Origin: Olegusella massiliensis
GTDB lineage: Bacteria; Actinomycetota; Coriobacteriia; Coriobacteriales; Atopobiaceae
Direction: 5' to 3'
DNA: 64,000 bases
Assembly (NCBI RefSeq): GCF_900078545.1
Contig: NZ_FLLS01000002.1
Location: forward strand, 1,621,404 to 1,685,403
Both the position numbers and the translations under genes were made by a program. Each line of letters opens with the position of its first letter. The stretch's first letter is position 1. Positions 36,598 to 45,391 of the stretch are shown here, piece by piece. The notes beneath the pieces are model-generated. The model saw nothing but the letters and a program-made list of their open reading frames with translations. It had not been told where the DNA came from and made no database searches.

Positions 36598-36915
36598 ATG
36601 GCCGGCGAATTCGCCGACGTCACTGAAGAGACCATCGATATAGTCGAGGAGATTCAGGACGGTGAGGAGCTCGCCTCGGACAAGGTTGCAGATCTCGTGG
36701 AGTATATCGTGTGTGGTTTGGTAGCCGATCAAGATAGCGTTTCTTTGGATGTTACCGACCGTGAGGGCAGCGCACTTATTGAGGTGAGCTGCGCCGAAGA
36801 AGATGCCGGCCGTATTATTGGTCGTCGTGGTCGCACGATTAAGGCCATTCGCACGCTTGCTCGTGCCCTTGGTTCACGTGTAGGTACTTCTGTCGAGGTA
36901 GAGGTTGTAGGTTAG
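36598..36915 (+). CDS. khpA: KH-domain RNA-binding protein KhpA
   Basis: A 105-residue protein with a single type II KH domain. The RNA-gripping GxxG loop is GRRG in EDAGRIIGRRGRTIKAIRTLARALG, and a domain-initiating LVEYIVCGLV helix precedes it. The N-terminal 25 residues are acidic and longer than in most KhpA proteins. It lies 3 bases after rpsP, its usual place. KhpA works with the Jag/KhpB protein in post-transcriptional control in other Gram-positives. Confidence 0.93.
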   Translation: MAGEFADVTEETIDIVEEIQDGEELASDKVADLVEYIVCGLVADQDSVSLDVTDREGSALIEVSCAEEDAGRIIGRRGRTIKAIRTLARALGSRVGTSVEVEVVG

Positions 36916-36921
36916 GTGGCC

Positions 36922-37428
36922 ATGGCGCGCAAACATTGGCGCTTGGTCGCAGGTATAACAAAGACACATGGCAAAAGTGGGGAGGTCGTAGCGACTCCGG
37001 TCGCGGGGCTTCCCCCCTTGTTATACGCCGGTATGCATGTGGCCTGTGTTCCACCTGTGCTCAAGCGAGATAGGTTCCATCGGATAGATCACGTGACCAA
37101 CGCAGGCACGGGTCAGTTAATTTCGCTATCTGATGTCACCAGTATTTCTGACGCCCAAGTCTTGGTGGGCCATTATCTTTTAGCTCCTGTCGAAGAGTTA
37201 CCTGGTGATTTAGGTCCTGCCTTGGATGAGCTGGTAGGTCGTCAAGTAGCTGACCGCGCATATGGTGAACTGGGACGTATCTGTGAGATTATGATCGGCC
37301 CTGCCAATGATGTTTGGGTTGTGCGTCAAGGCAACAAAGAAGTGTTGATTCCTGCTATCGATGAGTTCATTGACGAGTTGCCTACTCAAGGCGTTATTCA
37401 TGTTCATTTGCCTGATGGACTTGTTTAG
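36922..37428 (+). CDS. rimM: ribosome maturation factor RimM
   Basis: A 30S assembly factor of about 168 residues that binds S19. The N-terminal beta-barrel begins WRLVAGITKTHGKSGEVVATP, and the PRC-barrel half includes LDELVGRQVADR and NKEVLIPAIDEFIDEL. Start choice is between GTG 36916, directly after the khpA stop, and ATG 36922; I prefer the ATG. It is followed 12 bases later by trmD, its standard partner. Confidence 0.92.
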   Translation: MARKHWRLVAGITKTHGKSGEVVATPVAGLPPLLYAGMHVACVPPVLKRDRFHRIDHVTNAGTGQLISLSDVTSISDAQVLVGHYLLAPVEELPGDLGPALDELVGRQVADRAYGELGRICEIMIGPANDVWVVRQGNKEVLIPAIDEFIDELPTQGVIHVHLPDGLV

Positions 37429-37440
37429 GGAGGAGAGGCT

Positions 37441-38148
37441 GTGCAAATTGAAACACTTTCCGTCTTTCCCGAAGTCTTTGAACCTTATATGAATGCCTCT
37501 ATCATGGGCCGCGCACAGGATAAAGGAATTTTGAGCTTTAAAGCTTATAATCTGCGCGATTGGACACATGATAGGCATCACACGGTAGATGATGCTCCTT
37601 TTGGTGGCGGGCAAGGCATGCTTATGAAGCCTCAACCCATCTTTGATGCCGTGCGCGATCTTAAGTCCCGTAGTTCATCTGTGCCCTATGTGGTTTTCTT
37701 TTCACCTTGTGGAAGACGTTTTGATGAGTCTTGCGCACAACGTCTTGCCAAAAAAGAGCATCTATTGTTTGTTTGTGGTCGTTATGAGGGTATGGACGAA
37801 CGTTGTTACGAGCTGGCAGATGAGATTATCTCCCTTGGTGATTACGTACTGACAGGTGGGGAGCTTGCAGCTTTGGTTGTAAGTGATGCTGTCGTGCGTT
37901 TATTACCGGGTGCTTTAGGTGATGAGAATAGTGCGTTAGACGAATCTTTCTCAGATGGTTTGTTGGAATATGCCCAATATACTCGGCCCGCTGATTTTGA
38001 AGGTAAAAAAGTGCCCGAAGTTTTGCTCTCAGGTAATCATGCAGAAATTGCAAAATGGCGGGCTCAAAGTGCATTGGAGCGTACCCAAAAGTGGCGTCCT
38101 GATTTGCTAGAAGATGCTTCTTTGGCACGTCAGGAGGGGAGGGCGTAG
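37441..38148 (+). CDS. trmD: tRNA (guanine-37-N1)-methyltransferase
   Basis: Methylates G37 of tRNAs that read CNN codons. The 235-residue SPOUT enzyme shows FPEVFEPYMNASIMGRA, DDAPFGGGQGMLMKPQP, the knot motifs CGRYEGMDERCYE and SLGDYVLTGGELAALV, and the C-terminal LSGNHAEIAKWR. The start is GTG 37441 behind GGGAGGAG. In most bacteria rplS follows trmD; here lepB does, and rplS is found about 7 kb away. Confidence 0.96.
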   Translation: MQIETLSVFPEVFEPYMNASIMGRAQDKGILSFKAYNLRDWTHDRHHTVDDAPFGGGQGMLMKPQPIFDAVRDLKSRSSSVPYVVFFSPCGRRFDESCAQRLAKKEHLLFVCGRYEGMDERCYELADEIISLGDYVLTGGELAALVVSDAVVRLLPGALGDENSALDESFSDGLLEYAQYTRPADFEGKKVPEVLLSGNHAEIAKWRAQSALERTQKWRPDLLEDASLARQEGRA

Positions 38149-38149
38149 T

Positions 38150-38698
38150 ATGGAAAAACGTGGTATTCCCAATTGGCTACAATGGGTGCTGACCTTTGTC
38201 ATTGCTATTGGGGCCAGCTTGCTGATCCGCGCTTATGTGGTTGAATTTTATGAAGTGCCATCAGGCTCGATGCTTCAAACAATCCAGCAGGGGGATCACC
38301 TGATAGGTGAGAAAGTGAGCCTGTGGACAAACGAGCCTCAAGTGGGTCAGATTGTAACCTTTAACGATATTAAAGGCACAGGCGATACGCTTATTAAACG
38401 TATCATTGCAGGCCCTGGTCAAACTGTTGATATTAAAGATAATGCAGTTTGGGTTGATGGTAAAAAACTTGATGAACCCTATACCTCGGCTGCCCCTACG
38501 TATCCTTTAAACGAAACGTGGGTGGCAGGTGGAATTACGTATCCTTTTACCGTCCCCGAAGGACAGGTTTGGGTTATGGGGGACAATCGCACCGATTCCC
38601 TTGACTCGCGTTATTTTGGACCCATTCCTATAAGTTCCATCACTTCTGAGGCAATATGGATTTATTGGCCGCCCAACCGCTGGGGTGCCTTAAAGTAG
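38150..38698 (+). CDS. lepB: type I signal peptidase
   Basis: Cleaves signal peptides from exported proteins outside the membrane. The 182 residues have one N-terminal transmembrane helix (about 10-30). Next come catalytic Ser40 in PSGSM (box B), Lys83 in TLIKRIIAGPG (box D) and the box E motif GDNRTDSLDSRYFGPI. The ATG at 38150 is one base after the trmD stop with CAGGAGGGGAGG upstream. Its place in the ribosomal/trmD operon suggests coordination of secretion with growth, as lepB lies here in several Gram-positives. Confidence 0.94.
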   Translation: MEKRGIPNWLQWVLTFVIAIGASLLIRAYVVEFYEVPSGSMLQTIQQGDHLIGEKVSLWTNEPQVGQIVTFNDIKGTGDTLIKRIIAGPGQTVDIKDNAVWVDGKKLDEPYTSAAPTYPLNETWVAGGITYPFTVPEGQVWVMGDNRTDSLDSRYFGPIPISSITSEAIWIYWPPNRWGALK

Positions 38699-38725
38699 AC
38701 ACACAGTTTTATGAGCTGCAACTGA

Positions 38726-38760
38726 TGTACGAGAAAATCAAAGTATGGTTTTGTCGTACA
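38726..38760 (+). repeat. inverted repeat upstream of glyQ
   Basis: TGTACGA (38726-38732) and TCGTACA (38754-38760) with an inner AAAA/TTTT pairing across one mismatch. It lies between lepB and glyQ and could be a weak terminator, an operator or a leader hairpin. The 90-base gap is too short for a T-box. Confidence 0.4.
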
Positions 38761-38788
38761 AAGAAGTTAACGAGAGGAAAGCAGGACT

Positions 38789-39694
38789 ATGAGTACTACT
38801 CCACTAAGCTTCCAAGACATGATCTTGGCCCTTGAGCATTACTGGGCAGATCAAGGTTGTACGGTTATGCAACCTTACGATAGCGAGGTCGGTGCTGGTA
38901 CCTTTCATACCGCTACTTTGCTACGTAGCTTGGGGCCCGCAGCTTGGCGCACCTGCTATCCGCAACCTTGTCGACGTCCTGCTGATGGACGCTATGGTGA
39001 AAATCCCAATCGTATGCAGCATTACTATCAATTCCAGGTAGTGCTCAAGCCTAGTCCAGCTGATTCTCAGGAACTGTATTTGGGATCGCTTACAGCAATT
39101 GGCCTTGACCCTGCAGAGCATGACGTCCGTTTTGTTGAAGATGACTGGGAAAGTCCTACGTTGGGTGCTTGGGGCTTGGGCTGGGAAGTCTGGATGGATG
39201 GCATGGAGGTTACTCAATTTACCTACTTCCAACAGGTAGGTGGCATTGAAGTTGACCCTGTTCCCGTGGAGATTACCTATGGCCTTGAGCGCATTGCTAT
39301 GTATGCTCAACAGGTTGATTCGGTTTATGACTTGGTATGGAGTTGGCTGCCTGATGGCACCGCTATCAAATACGGTGATGTCTTCCTCGAAAACGAGCGT
39401 GAGTTTTCGGTATATAACTTTGAGCTGGCCAATGTTGCCATGATGCGACAGAAATTTGATGATTACGAGAGAGAGTGCCACGCCTGTCTTGATCGTAAGT
39501 TACCGCTTCCTGGCTATGACTGCGTTATGAAGTGCAGTCATGCCTTTAATCTACTGGACTCTCGCGGTGCACTGTCTGCTGTTGAACGCGCAAATTATAT
39601 TCTTCGTGTACGTACCCTTGCCAAAGCTTGCTGCGAGTCATATTTGGCAGAGGTCGCGAGTAAATCTAGCGCAGATAAGAAGGAGGTGGCCTAA
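38789..39694 (+). CDS. glyQ: glycyl-tRNA synthetase alpha subunit
   Basis: Catalytic subunit of the bacterial alpha2-beta2 glycyl-tRNA synthetase. The 301-residue protein shows the class II-type core typical of Gly[90 protein letters not shown] and [14 protein letters not shown]. The ATG at 38789 has GAGAGGAAAGCAGG upstream. Its stop codon is immediately followed by the glyS ATG. Confidence 0.97.
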   Translation: MSTTPLSFQDMILALEHYWADQGCTVMQPYDSEVGAGTFHTATLLRSLGPAAWRTCYPQPCRRPADGRYGENPNRMQHYYQFQVVLKPSPADSQELYLGSLTAIGLDPAEHDVRFVEDDWESPTLGAWGLGWEVWMDGMEVTQFTYFQQVGGIEVDPVPVEITYGLERIAMYAQQVDSVYDLVWSWLPDGTAIKYGDVFLENEREFSVYNFELANVAMMRQKFDDYERECHACLDRKLPLPGYDCVMKCSHAFNLLDSRGALSAVERANYILRVRTLAKACCESYLAEVASKSSADKKEVA

Positions 39695-41791
39695 ATGGCT
39701 CATAAGAAGGATTTTCTTCTCGAAATTGGTACTGAGGAAATGCCGTCCGCACCTCTTTCTAACGCCGTTGTTCAACTGGGAAAACTAGTGGACGAAGGAC
39801 TTGATGAGCTTGGGCTGTCTCACGGTGAGGTGCGTATTATCTCGACACCGCGTCGTCTCGCTGCTCTTGTGGCAGACGTGGCTTGTGCTACCGAGGAGCG
39901 CAATGAGTCTCGTCGTGGACCTGCCGCACGTATTGCCTTTGATGCTGAGGGTAACCCTACCAAAGCAGCTCTTGGATTTGCTCGTAAACAAGGGGTGAGC
40001 CCAGATCAGCTGCAAAAGCATGTAGATGCCGATGGCAACGAGTATGTCTTTGCTGAGATTCACGAAGAATCCCATCCAGCAGAACCTCTGCTGACCCAGC
40101 TTGGTGAGCGCATCATCTCGCATCTTGAATGGCCTAACTACCGTAGTCAGCGCTGGGGCTCTGAGCACGTGAGTTTTGTGCGCCCGGTTCGTTGGATTTG
40201 CGCTCTTCTGGGGAGTGAAGTTATAGAGCTCACGTATGGTGATGTGACAAGCAGCAATACTACCCGTGGACACCGCGTGTTAGGTGCGGGAGAGCATGTA
40301 GTCGCCGAGCCCAAGCTTTACGAAGATGTTCTTCGCTCTGCTTGTGTGCTGGGTGAAAAAGAGCGTGCAGAGGTTATTCGTAAGGGTATTGCTCAAATTG
40401 AAACTGAGCGTGGTGGTGCACATGTAGATACACCCCGTGCTACGTTCCAAGAGGTTGTCAATCTTTGTGAGTGGCCCTCAGTTATTGTGGGTAAGTTTGA
40501 TGAGGAGTTTCTTGCTGTTCCTCATGAGATTATCTGTGAGTCCATGCTTTCCAATCAACGTTATTTTCCTATTTATGACAAGAATGGCAAGCTTACCTGC
40601 GAGTTTGTTGTTGTGAGCAATGCAGACCCTCGCTGCGCTGCAACGGTTATCGATGGTAATGAGCGTGTGGTGAGGGCTCGTCTTGACGATGCAAAGTTCT
40701 TCTATGATGAGGACCTTAAGGTTCCGATGGATGAATTTGTCGAGCGTTTGAGCCAGGTTGTCTTCCAAGAGAAGTTGGGCACCATGCGTCAAAAGGTTGA
40801 GCGTATGGAAGCCCTTGCTTTGGCAGCTGCGCAGCAGTTGGATGCTAACGAAGAACTAGCACAGAAGGTACAACGCTCCGCACATCTTGCCAAGGCAGAT
40901 CTCGTGAGCCAAGCAGTTATTGAGTTTACGAGTCAGCAAGGTGTTATGGGTGGTTACTATGCTGAGGCAGCGGGGGAGTCTGTTGAGGTTGCCGATGCAA
41001 TTCGCGAACACTACCGTCCTCGTTTTGCAGGCGACCAATTGCCTTCTGGTGTTGTGGGGCAGCTTGTAGCCTTGGCTGACAAGATTGATACCGCTTGTGG
41101 CATGTTTGCTATTGGTGAGCCGCCTACAGGCTCTGCAGACCCCTTTGCTGTGCGTCGTGCGGCAATTGGTGTGATTGCTATTCTCAAGATTTTGCCCAAG
41201 CTTGAGCTTCGCAAGCTTATTCATTGTGCGCTTTCTAGTCTTGCGGCACAGGGCATTAGCTTTGATGAATCTGAAGTTGAGGCGAACGTTGCCAGGTTTT
41301 TTGCAGGTCGTCTTGCTGCTATGGCTAAAAAAGATGGTATTGCTCCGGACGCTATCGATGCTGTTTCTGCAGTAGGTGTCATTGACCCCGCGGAATTCTT
41401 TGCCCGCGCTCACGCTCTTGATGAGGCGCGCTCAAGTCAACCTGAACTTTTTGATGATTTGGCGGTGGCATACGCCCGTGCCGCGCACCTTGCTGACAAA
41501 AATTTAGGTATTGAAGTTGATAAAACTTTACTTACTGAACCTGAATCGAGCTTGCTCCAAGCTTGTTGCGAAGGTGAACAGAATGTGGAGAAAGCATTGA
41601 CTTCAGGTGACTATGAAGGGGCATGTCGCTCTCTCGCGGCATTAAGAGAGCCCATCGACCGATTCTTTAATGACGTACTTGTCATGGACGAGGACACTAA
41701 GTTAAGGGAGAACAGGCTTCGACTGTTAAACCGCTTTGCAAATGTCTTCGCAGACGTGGCAGATATCGGAGCACTTTCCCGCAAACGCTAG
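39695..41791 (+). CDS. glyS: glycyl-tRNA synthetase beta subunit
   Basis: The 698-residue beta subunit binds tRNA-Gly and completes the synthetase. It has the N-terminal LLEIGTEEMPSAPL, STPRRLAALV, the RGPAARIAFDAEGNPTKAALGFARKQGV stretch, the HD-like domain with DKIDTACGMFAIGEPPTGSADPFAVRR, and a C-terminal anticodon-binding DALR-like region ending RENRLRLLNRFANVFADVADI. It directly abuts glyQ (TAAATG) with GGAGGT upstream. A weak CGGAC/GTCCG hairpin lies about 40 bases after its stop. Confidence 0.97.
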   Translation: MAHKKDFLLEIGTEEMPSAPLSNAVVQLGKLVDEGLDELGLSHGEVRIISTPRRLAALVADVACATEERNESRRGPAARIAFDAEGNPTKAALGFARKQGVSPDQLQKHVDADGNEYVFAEIHEESHPAEPLLTQLGERIISHLEWPNYRSQRWGSEHVSFVRPVRWICALLGSEVIELTYGDVTSSNTTRGHRVLGAGEHVVAEPKLYEDVLRSACVLGEKERAEVIRKGIAQIETERGGAHVDTPRATFQEVVNLCEWPSVIVGKFDEEFLAVPHEIICESMLSNQRYFPIYDKNGKLTCEFVVVSNADPRCAATVIDGNERVVRARLDDAKFFYDEDLKVPMDEFVERLSQVVFQEKLGTMRQKVERMEALALAAAQQLDANEELAQKVQRSAHLAKADLVSQAVIEFTSQQGVMGGYYAEAAGESVEVADAIREHYRPRFAGDQLPSGVVGQLVALADKIDTACGMFAIGEPPTGSADPFAVRRAAIGVIAILKILPKLELRKLIHCALSSLAAQGISFDESEVEANVARFFAGRLAAMAKKDGIAPDAIDAVSAVGVIDPAEFFARAHALDEARSSQPELFDDLAVAYARAAHLADKNLGIEVDKTLLTEPESSLLQACCEGEQNVEKALTSGDYEGACRSLAALREPIDRFFNDVLVMDEDTKLRENRLRLLNRFANVFADVADIGALSRKR

Positions 41792-41859
41792 GTATGTACG
41801 CTTTGTCATGTGTACAAAGTCGGACATAAAGGTCCGGTTTGAGAGGAAGGAACGCATTC

Positions 41860-42264
41860 ATGCCTGAGGACTTCATCGGCGAGGAGATTGGGGAAGAACC
41901 TCTTCCCGTCGTATTCGTTCTCTCTGACGCTCGCGGCAAGACTGCGGTCGGCGTTGTAGAGGCTGCGGCTGACCAGTTTGAGGATGATGCGATTATTGTT
42001 AAACAGTTGGGCAATGTAAGCAATGTTGAGATGGTTTGTGACTACCTCGACAAGAATCGCGAAGAGGATACACCTACGGCTGTTTTTCACACAATTGCTG
42101 ATAAAAATCTTCGCCGCGATATTAGGCGCGAGCTAGACAGCAGGGGTATTCCTTCTGTTGACTTGCTTGGTCCTGCTATCACGGTTATTTCTAGCCTTAC
42201 GGGTTCTGAGCCCGTAAGTATCAGTGGGCATCGTGCAGAAATTTCTGTGCAAGAGCTCGCGTAA
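41860..42264 (+). CDS. half-length pyruvate, phosphate dikinase regulatory protein (N-terminal domain only)
   Basis: The 134 residues match the N-terminal half of the PPDK/PEP-synthase regulatory protein family (DUF299): VVFVLSDARGKTAVGVVEAAADQF, TAVFHTIADKNLRRDIRRELDSRGIPSVDLLGPAI. Full proteins are about 270 residues and carry a P-loop (GVSRTSKTP) near residue 150, with the kinase and pyrophosphorylase activity. This ORF stops before that point, and the ~180 bases to ppdK encode no remnant. The start is ATG 41860 behind GAGGAAGG. It may be a functional binding domain or a truncated pseudogene; the open frame and good ribosome site favour expression. It lies directly upstream of its expected target gene. 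Confidence 0.8.
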   Translation: MPEDFIGEEIGEEPLPVVFVLSDARGKTAVGVVEAAADQFEDDAIIVKQLGNVSNVEMVCDYLDKNREEDTPTAVFHTIADKNLRRDIRRELDSRGIPSVDLLGPAITVISSLTGSEPVSISGHRAEISVQELA

Positions 42265-42292
42265 GCTGCTCATATTGTGAAAAATTGAGCTA

Positions 42293-42343
42293 GACATGCA
42301 GGCCAATATTTCCTCGTAGTGCGGAAACGATGGCCTGCATGTC
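42293..42343 (+). repeat. long perfect inverted repeat between the PPDK regulator gene and ppdK
   Basis: A 12-bp perfect outer stem, GACATGCAGGCC (42293-42304) / GGCCTGCATGTC (42332-42343), encloses a second stem TTTCC/GGAAA (42309-42313, 42323-42327). No T-run follows in either direction. It is much stronger than needed for a random palindrome and suggests an RNA processing site, stability element or operator. Confidence 0.8.
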
Positions 42344-42411
42344 TGCCGTGTTAATTTGGATTCAGCTTAAATGCTGGATTGCGCTATCATGCTGCTGTTG
42401 GTACTGGGGTG

Positions 42412-42429
42412 GCTTTAGCTACCTAAAGC
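42412..42429 (+). promoter_or_regulatory. hairpin in the ppdK 5' leader
   Basis: GCTTTAG (42412-42418), loop CTAC, CTAAAGC (42423-42429), ending 9 bases before the AAGGAG of ppdK. It could tune translation or mRNA stability. Confidence 0.5.
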
Positions 42430-42448
42430 AATGAATCAAGGAGTGCGT

Positions 42449-45178
42449 ATGGCTGAAAAGCACGTGTACCGGTTCGGCTTTGACGAAAATGGTAAGAATG
42501 TGACTGAGGTCGCAGGCGAGACCGTCGACAAGGCAAAGTGGATTACAGGTGGCAAGGGCGCAAACCTTGCCGAGATGGCCAATATTGGTCTTCCTGTTCC
42601 TCCAGGATTTTCTATTACCTGCCAGACTTGTGTTGAGTATTCTGGTGCAGGCAATGTTTGGCCTGAAGGTGTACTCGACGAGATTGATGAGTACCGTAAG
42701 GATCTCGAGAAGCGTATGGGCAAGAAGCTCGGTGACGCCGAGGATCCTCTGTTGGTATCTGTTCGTTCCGGTGCTCCTTTCTCCATGCCTGGCATGATGG
42801 ATACGGTTCTGAACCTTGGTTTGAATGATGACTCTGTTCAGGGTCTTATCAAGCAGACTGACAATCCCCGTTTTGCTTACGACTCCTACCGTCGTTTTGT
42901 TCAGATGTTCTCTGACGTAGTTATGGGTGTTTCTGGTCAGCTCTTCGAGGATGCCATCAACGCCAAAAAGGCCGAAAAGAGCGTTAAGCTTGATACTGAG
43001 CTCGATGCCGATGACCTTAAAGATCTTGTTGCGACGTTCAAGCAAATCTTTGCTGATAACGTTGATGTCGAGAAGTATCCTGAGGTTGAACTTGACGGCA
43101 AGGCTGTCTTCCCCCATGACCCCATCCTGCAGCTCCGTCTTGCCGAGCAGGCAGTCTTTGGCTCTTGGAATACCGAGCGCGCCATCCTTTACCGTAAGCA
43201 GAACAAGATTCCTGATGAGCTTGGTACTGCTGTCAACGTGCAGGTAATGGCCTTTGGTAACAAGGGCAACACCTCTGCTACTGGCGTTGCATTTACCCGC
43301 AATCCTGCTGATGGTACCAATGAGCGTTACGGTGACTTCCTCGTCAATGCTCAGGGCGAGGATGTTGTTGCTGGTATTCGTAACACTGAGCCCATTGCTG
43401 ATCTTCCCCATGTCCCTGGTCTTGAGGAGGCAGGTAAGGAGCTCTTCCGCGTCTTTGAGATTCTTGAGGATCACTACGCTGACATGATGGACCTTGAGTT
43501 CACCATTGAGCAGGGCAAGCTTTGGATGCTGCAGACTCGTGTTGGCAAGCGTACCGCTTTGTCTGCACTTCGTGTCGCTATCCAGATGGTTGAAGAGGGT
43601 CGTATCGACAAGAAGACCGCTGTGTCCCGTGTTGCTCCCGATCAGCTTGATCAGCTGCTTCACCCTCAGTTTGACTCCAAGGCAAAATATGATGTCGTAG
43701 CTAAGGGCATGAATGCTTCTCCTGGCGCAGCTGTGGGCGCTGTTGTCTTCTCCTCTGCTGACGCCGTTGCTTATCAAGAAGCTGGCAAGCCCTGTGTTCT
43801 CGTTCGCTGGGAGACCACTCCTGATGACCTTGCTGGCATGGTTGCTGCCGAGGGCATCTTGACCTCACATGGTGGCAAGACTTCTCATGCAGCAGTTATT
43901 GCTCGTGGTATGGGTGCGCCCTGCGTCTGTGGTTGCGAGTCTCTCCATATTGATGTCGCCAAGAAAGAAGCTAGCATTGCTGGTAGCGACATCGTTTTGA
44001 AGGAAGGCGACATCATCTCCATCGATGGCTCCACGGGTAACATCATCCTCGGTGCTGTTGATTTGGTTCGTCCTGAGCTCGCTGGTGACCTCGGCACCAT
44101 CCTTGAGTGGGCTGACGAGATTTCTAACGATGAGTCTCTTGGTCGCGTCTTCCAGGTTCGTGCCAATGCTGACAACCCTGCTGACGCAAAGCTCTCCCGT
44201 GAGTTTGGTGCAACTGGTATCGGTCTTGACCGTACTGAGCACATGTTCTTGGGTGATCGCAAGCAGCTTATCCAGTCCTTTATTCTTGCCGAGGATCAGG
44301 CAACCAAGGACGAGGCTATTGCTAAGCTGTATGAAGCTCAGATTGGCGACTTCTACGAGATGTTCAAGGCCATGGATGGTCTGCCTGTCATCGTGCGTCT
44401 ACTTGATCCTCCTCTGCATGAGTTCTTGGAGTCCCCGCGTGAGCTTGAGGTTTCTCTCGCACGCGCTGAGGCAAAGGGTGAGGATATCAGCGAGGGTAAG
44501 GCGCTCCTCAAGAAGCTCGATAGCTATCAGGAAGCCAACCCCATGCTTGGCCTGCGTGGTTGCCGTCTAGGCATCGTCTATCCTGAGCTCAATGATATGC
44601 AGACCCGTGCCATCGCTACCGCTATGGCTCAGCTCAAGAAGGAGGGTCTCGATCCTCAGCCTGAGATCATGATTCCTCTTGTCTCTCTTGAGACCGAGAT
44701 TGAGCAGGTTCGTGCTCAGGTCGAGGCTCAGATCAAGGCTGTGTGCGAGGCAGAGGGTGTCGAACTCTCCATCCCCGTTGGCACCATGATCGAGATCCCT
44801 CGCGCTGCTGTCATCGCTGATGAAATTGCAAAGCATGCCGACTTCTTCTCCTTCGGCACCAATGACCTCACGCAGATGGGCTTTGGCTTCTCTCGTGATG
44901 ACGTTGAGTCTGCATTTGTTCCTCAGTATCTTGACCGTAAGATTCTCAAGTCTAACCCCTTCGAGACACTCGATCCTGGCATTGCCAAGCTCGTTAAGCT
45001 CGGTGTTGAGGGTGGTCATGAGGGCAATCCTGGCATTGTTTGTGGTGTCTGTGGCGAGACCGGTGGTGACCCCGAGTCCATTCACATGTACTACAAGCTC
45101 GGCCTCGATTATGTGTCCTGCTCCCCTTATCGTGTGCCTATTGCACGCCTTGCAGCAGCACAGGCCAAGCTCGACTAG
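42449..45178 (+). CDS. ppdK: pyruvate, phosphate dikinase
   Basis: Interconverts pyruvate, ATP and phosphate with PEP, AMP and pyrophosphate. The ~909-residue enzyme shows the nucleotide-binding domain (TGGKGANLAEMANIGLPVPPGF, SVRSGAPFSMPGMMDTVLNLGL), the phosphohistidine domain with GGKTSHAAVIARGMGAPCV (catalytic His480, regulatory-type Thr478), and the PEP barrel with FGTNDLTQMGFGFSRDD and the active Cys in GIVCGVCGETGGDP. The ATG at 42449 follows AAGGAG. Codon use is strongly biased (GTT, CTC, AAG), as in highly expressed genes. The regulatory Thr is kept although the linked regulator is only half length. PEP made here would also feed DAHP and EPSP synthases (inference). Confidence 0.97.
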   Translation: MAEKHVYRFGFDENGKNVTEVAGETVDKAKWITGGKGANLAEMANIGLPVPPGFSITCQTCVEYSGAGNVWPEGVLDEIDEYRKDLEKRMGKKLGDAEDPLLVSVRSGAPFSMPGMMDTVLNLGLNDDSVQGLIKQTDNPRFAYDSYRRFVQMFSDVVMGVSGQLFEDAINAKKAEKSVKLDTELDADDLKDLVATFKQIFADNVDVEKYPEVELDGKAVFPHDPILQLRLAEQAVFGSWNTERAILYRKQNKIPDELGTAVNVQVMAFGNKGNTSATGVAFTRNPADGTNERYGDFLVNAQGEDVVAGIRNTEPIADLPHVPGLEEAGKELFRVFEILEDHYADMMDLEFTIEQGKLWMLQTRVGKRTALSALRVAIQMVEEGRIDKKTAVSRVAPDQLDQLLHPQFDSKAKYDVVAKGMNASPGAAVGAVVFSSADAVAYQEAGKPCVLVRWETTPDDLAGMVAAEGILTSHGGKTSHAAVIARGMGAPCVCGCESLHIDVAKKEASIAGSDIVLKEGDIISIDGSTGNIILGAVDLVRPELAGDLGTILEWADEISNDESLGRVFQVRANADNPADAKLSREFGATGIGLDRTEHMFLGDRKQLIQSFILAEDQATKDEAIAKLYEAQIGDFYEMFKAMDGLPVIVRLLDPPLHEFLESPRELEVSLARAEAKGEDISEGKALLKKLDSYQEANPMLGLRGCRLGIVYPELNDMQTRAIATAMAQLKKEGLDPQPEIMIPLVSLETEIEQVRAQVEAQIKAVCEAEGVELSIPVGTMIEIPRAAVIADEIAKHADFFSFGTNDLTQMGFGFSRDDVESAFVPQYLDRKILKSNPFETLDPGIAKLVKLGVEGGHEGNPGIVCGVCGETGGDPESIHMYYKLGLDYVSCSPYRVPIARLAAAQAKLD

Positions 45179-45205
45179 TTTGATTTTTGCATCAAGCTGA
45201 TTTTG

Positions 45206-45236
45206 AGAGGAGCCTCTAGGGGGCTCCTCTTTTTTG
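45206..45236 (+). terminator. ppdK terminator
   Basis: AGAGGAGCC (45206-45214) pairs with GGCTCCTCT (45222-45230), followed by a run of Ts to 45235. Confidence 0.93.
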
Positions 45237-45287
45237 TGAAATTGCACGTAACTTATGTGATACAGCAGACAAAACCCTTATTAGTAC

Positions 45288-45316
45288 TTGTAAGGGACTT
45301 GATAAACGCTTAGAAT
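45288..45316 (+). promoter_or_regulatory. rplS promoter
   Basis: TTGTAA (45288-45293), 17-base spacer, TAGAAT (45311-45316). Predicted start near 45323, leaving a leader of about 69 bases. Confidence 0.7.
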
Positions 45317-45322
45317 GACCGA

Positions 45323-45391
45323 CGGTGTGTAAACATGCCATGTGCCGTGCTTGAGTTGGCGGCACCTCTGGACGAGAGATGAGGAAGTTTC
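45323..45391 (+). promoter_or_regulatory. structured 5' leader of rplS (candidate L19 leader)
   Basis: GTGCCG (45342-45347) pairs with CGGCAC (45360-45365), and ACGG near 45322 can pair with CCGT near 45346 as an alternative. The hairpin ends about 15 bases before the GAGGAAG ribosome site. Compact leaders that bind L19 are known in other Gram-positives; function here is inference. Confidence 0.4.

Noticed and set aside
38699..38788. T-box riboswitch before glyQ
   Set aside because: The leader is only about 90 bases and has no AGGGUGGNACCGCG-type T-box motif; only a small inverted repeat is present.
41792..41859. Terminator between glyS and the PPDK regulator gene
   Set aside because: The CGGAC/GTCCG hairpin has only five base pairs and is followed by TTTGAG, too weak to call.
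42419..43777. 452-codon open frame antisense to ppdK
   Set aside because: It has no family resemblance and lies opposite the strongly codon-biased ppdK gene, whose bias removes stop codons from that antisense frame. Similar antisense frames over tsf, rpsB and glyS have the same cause.
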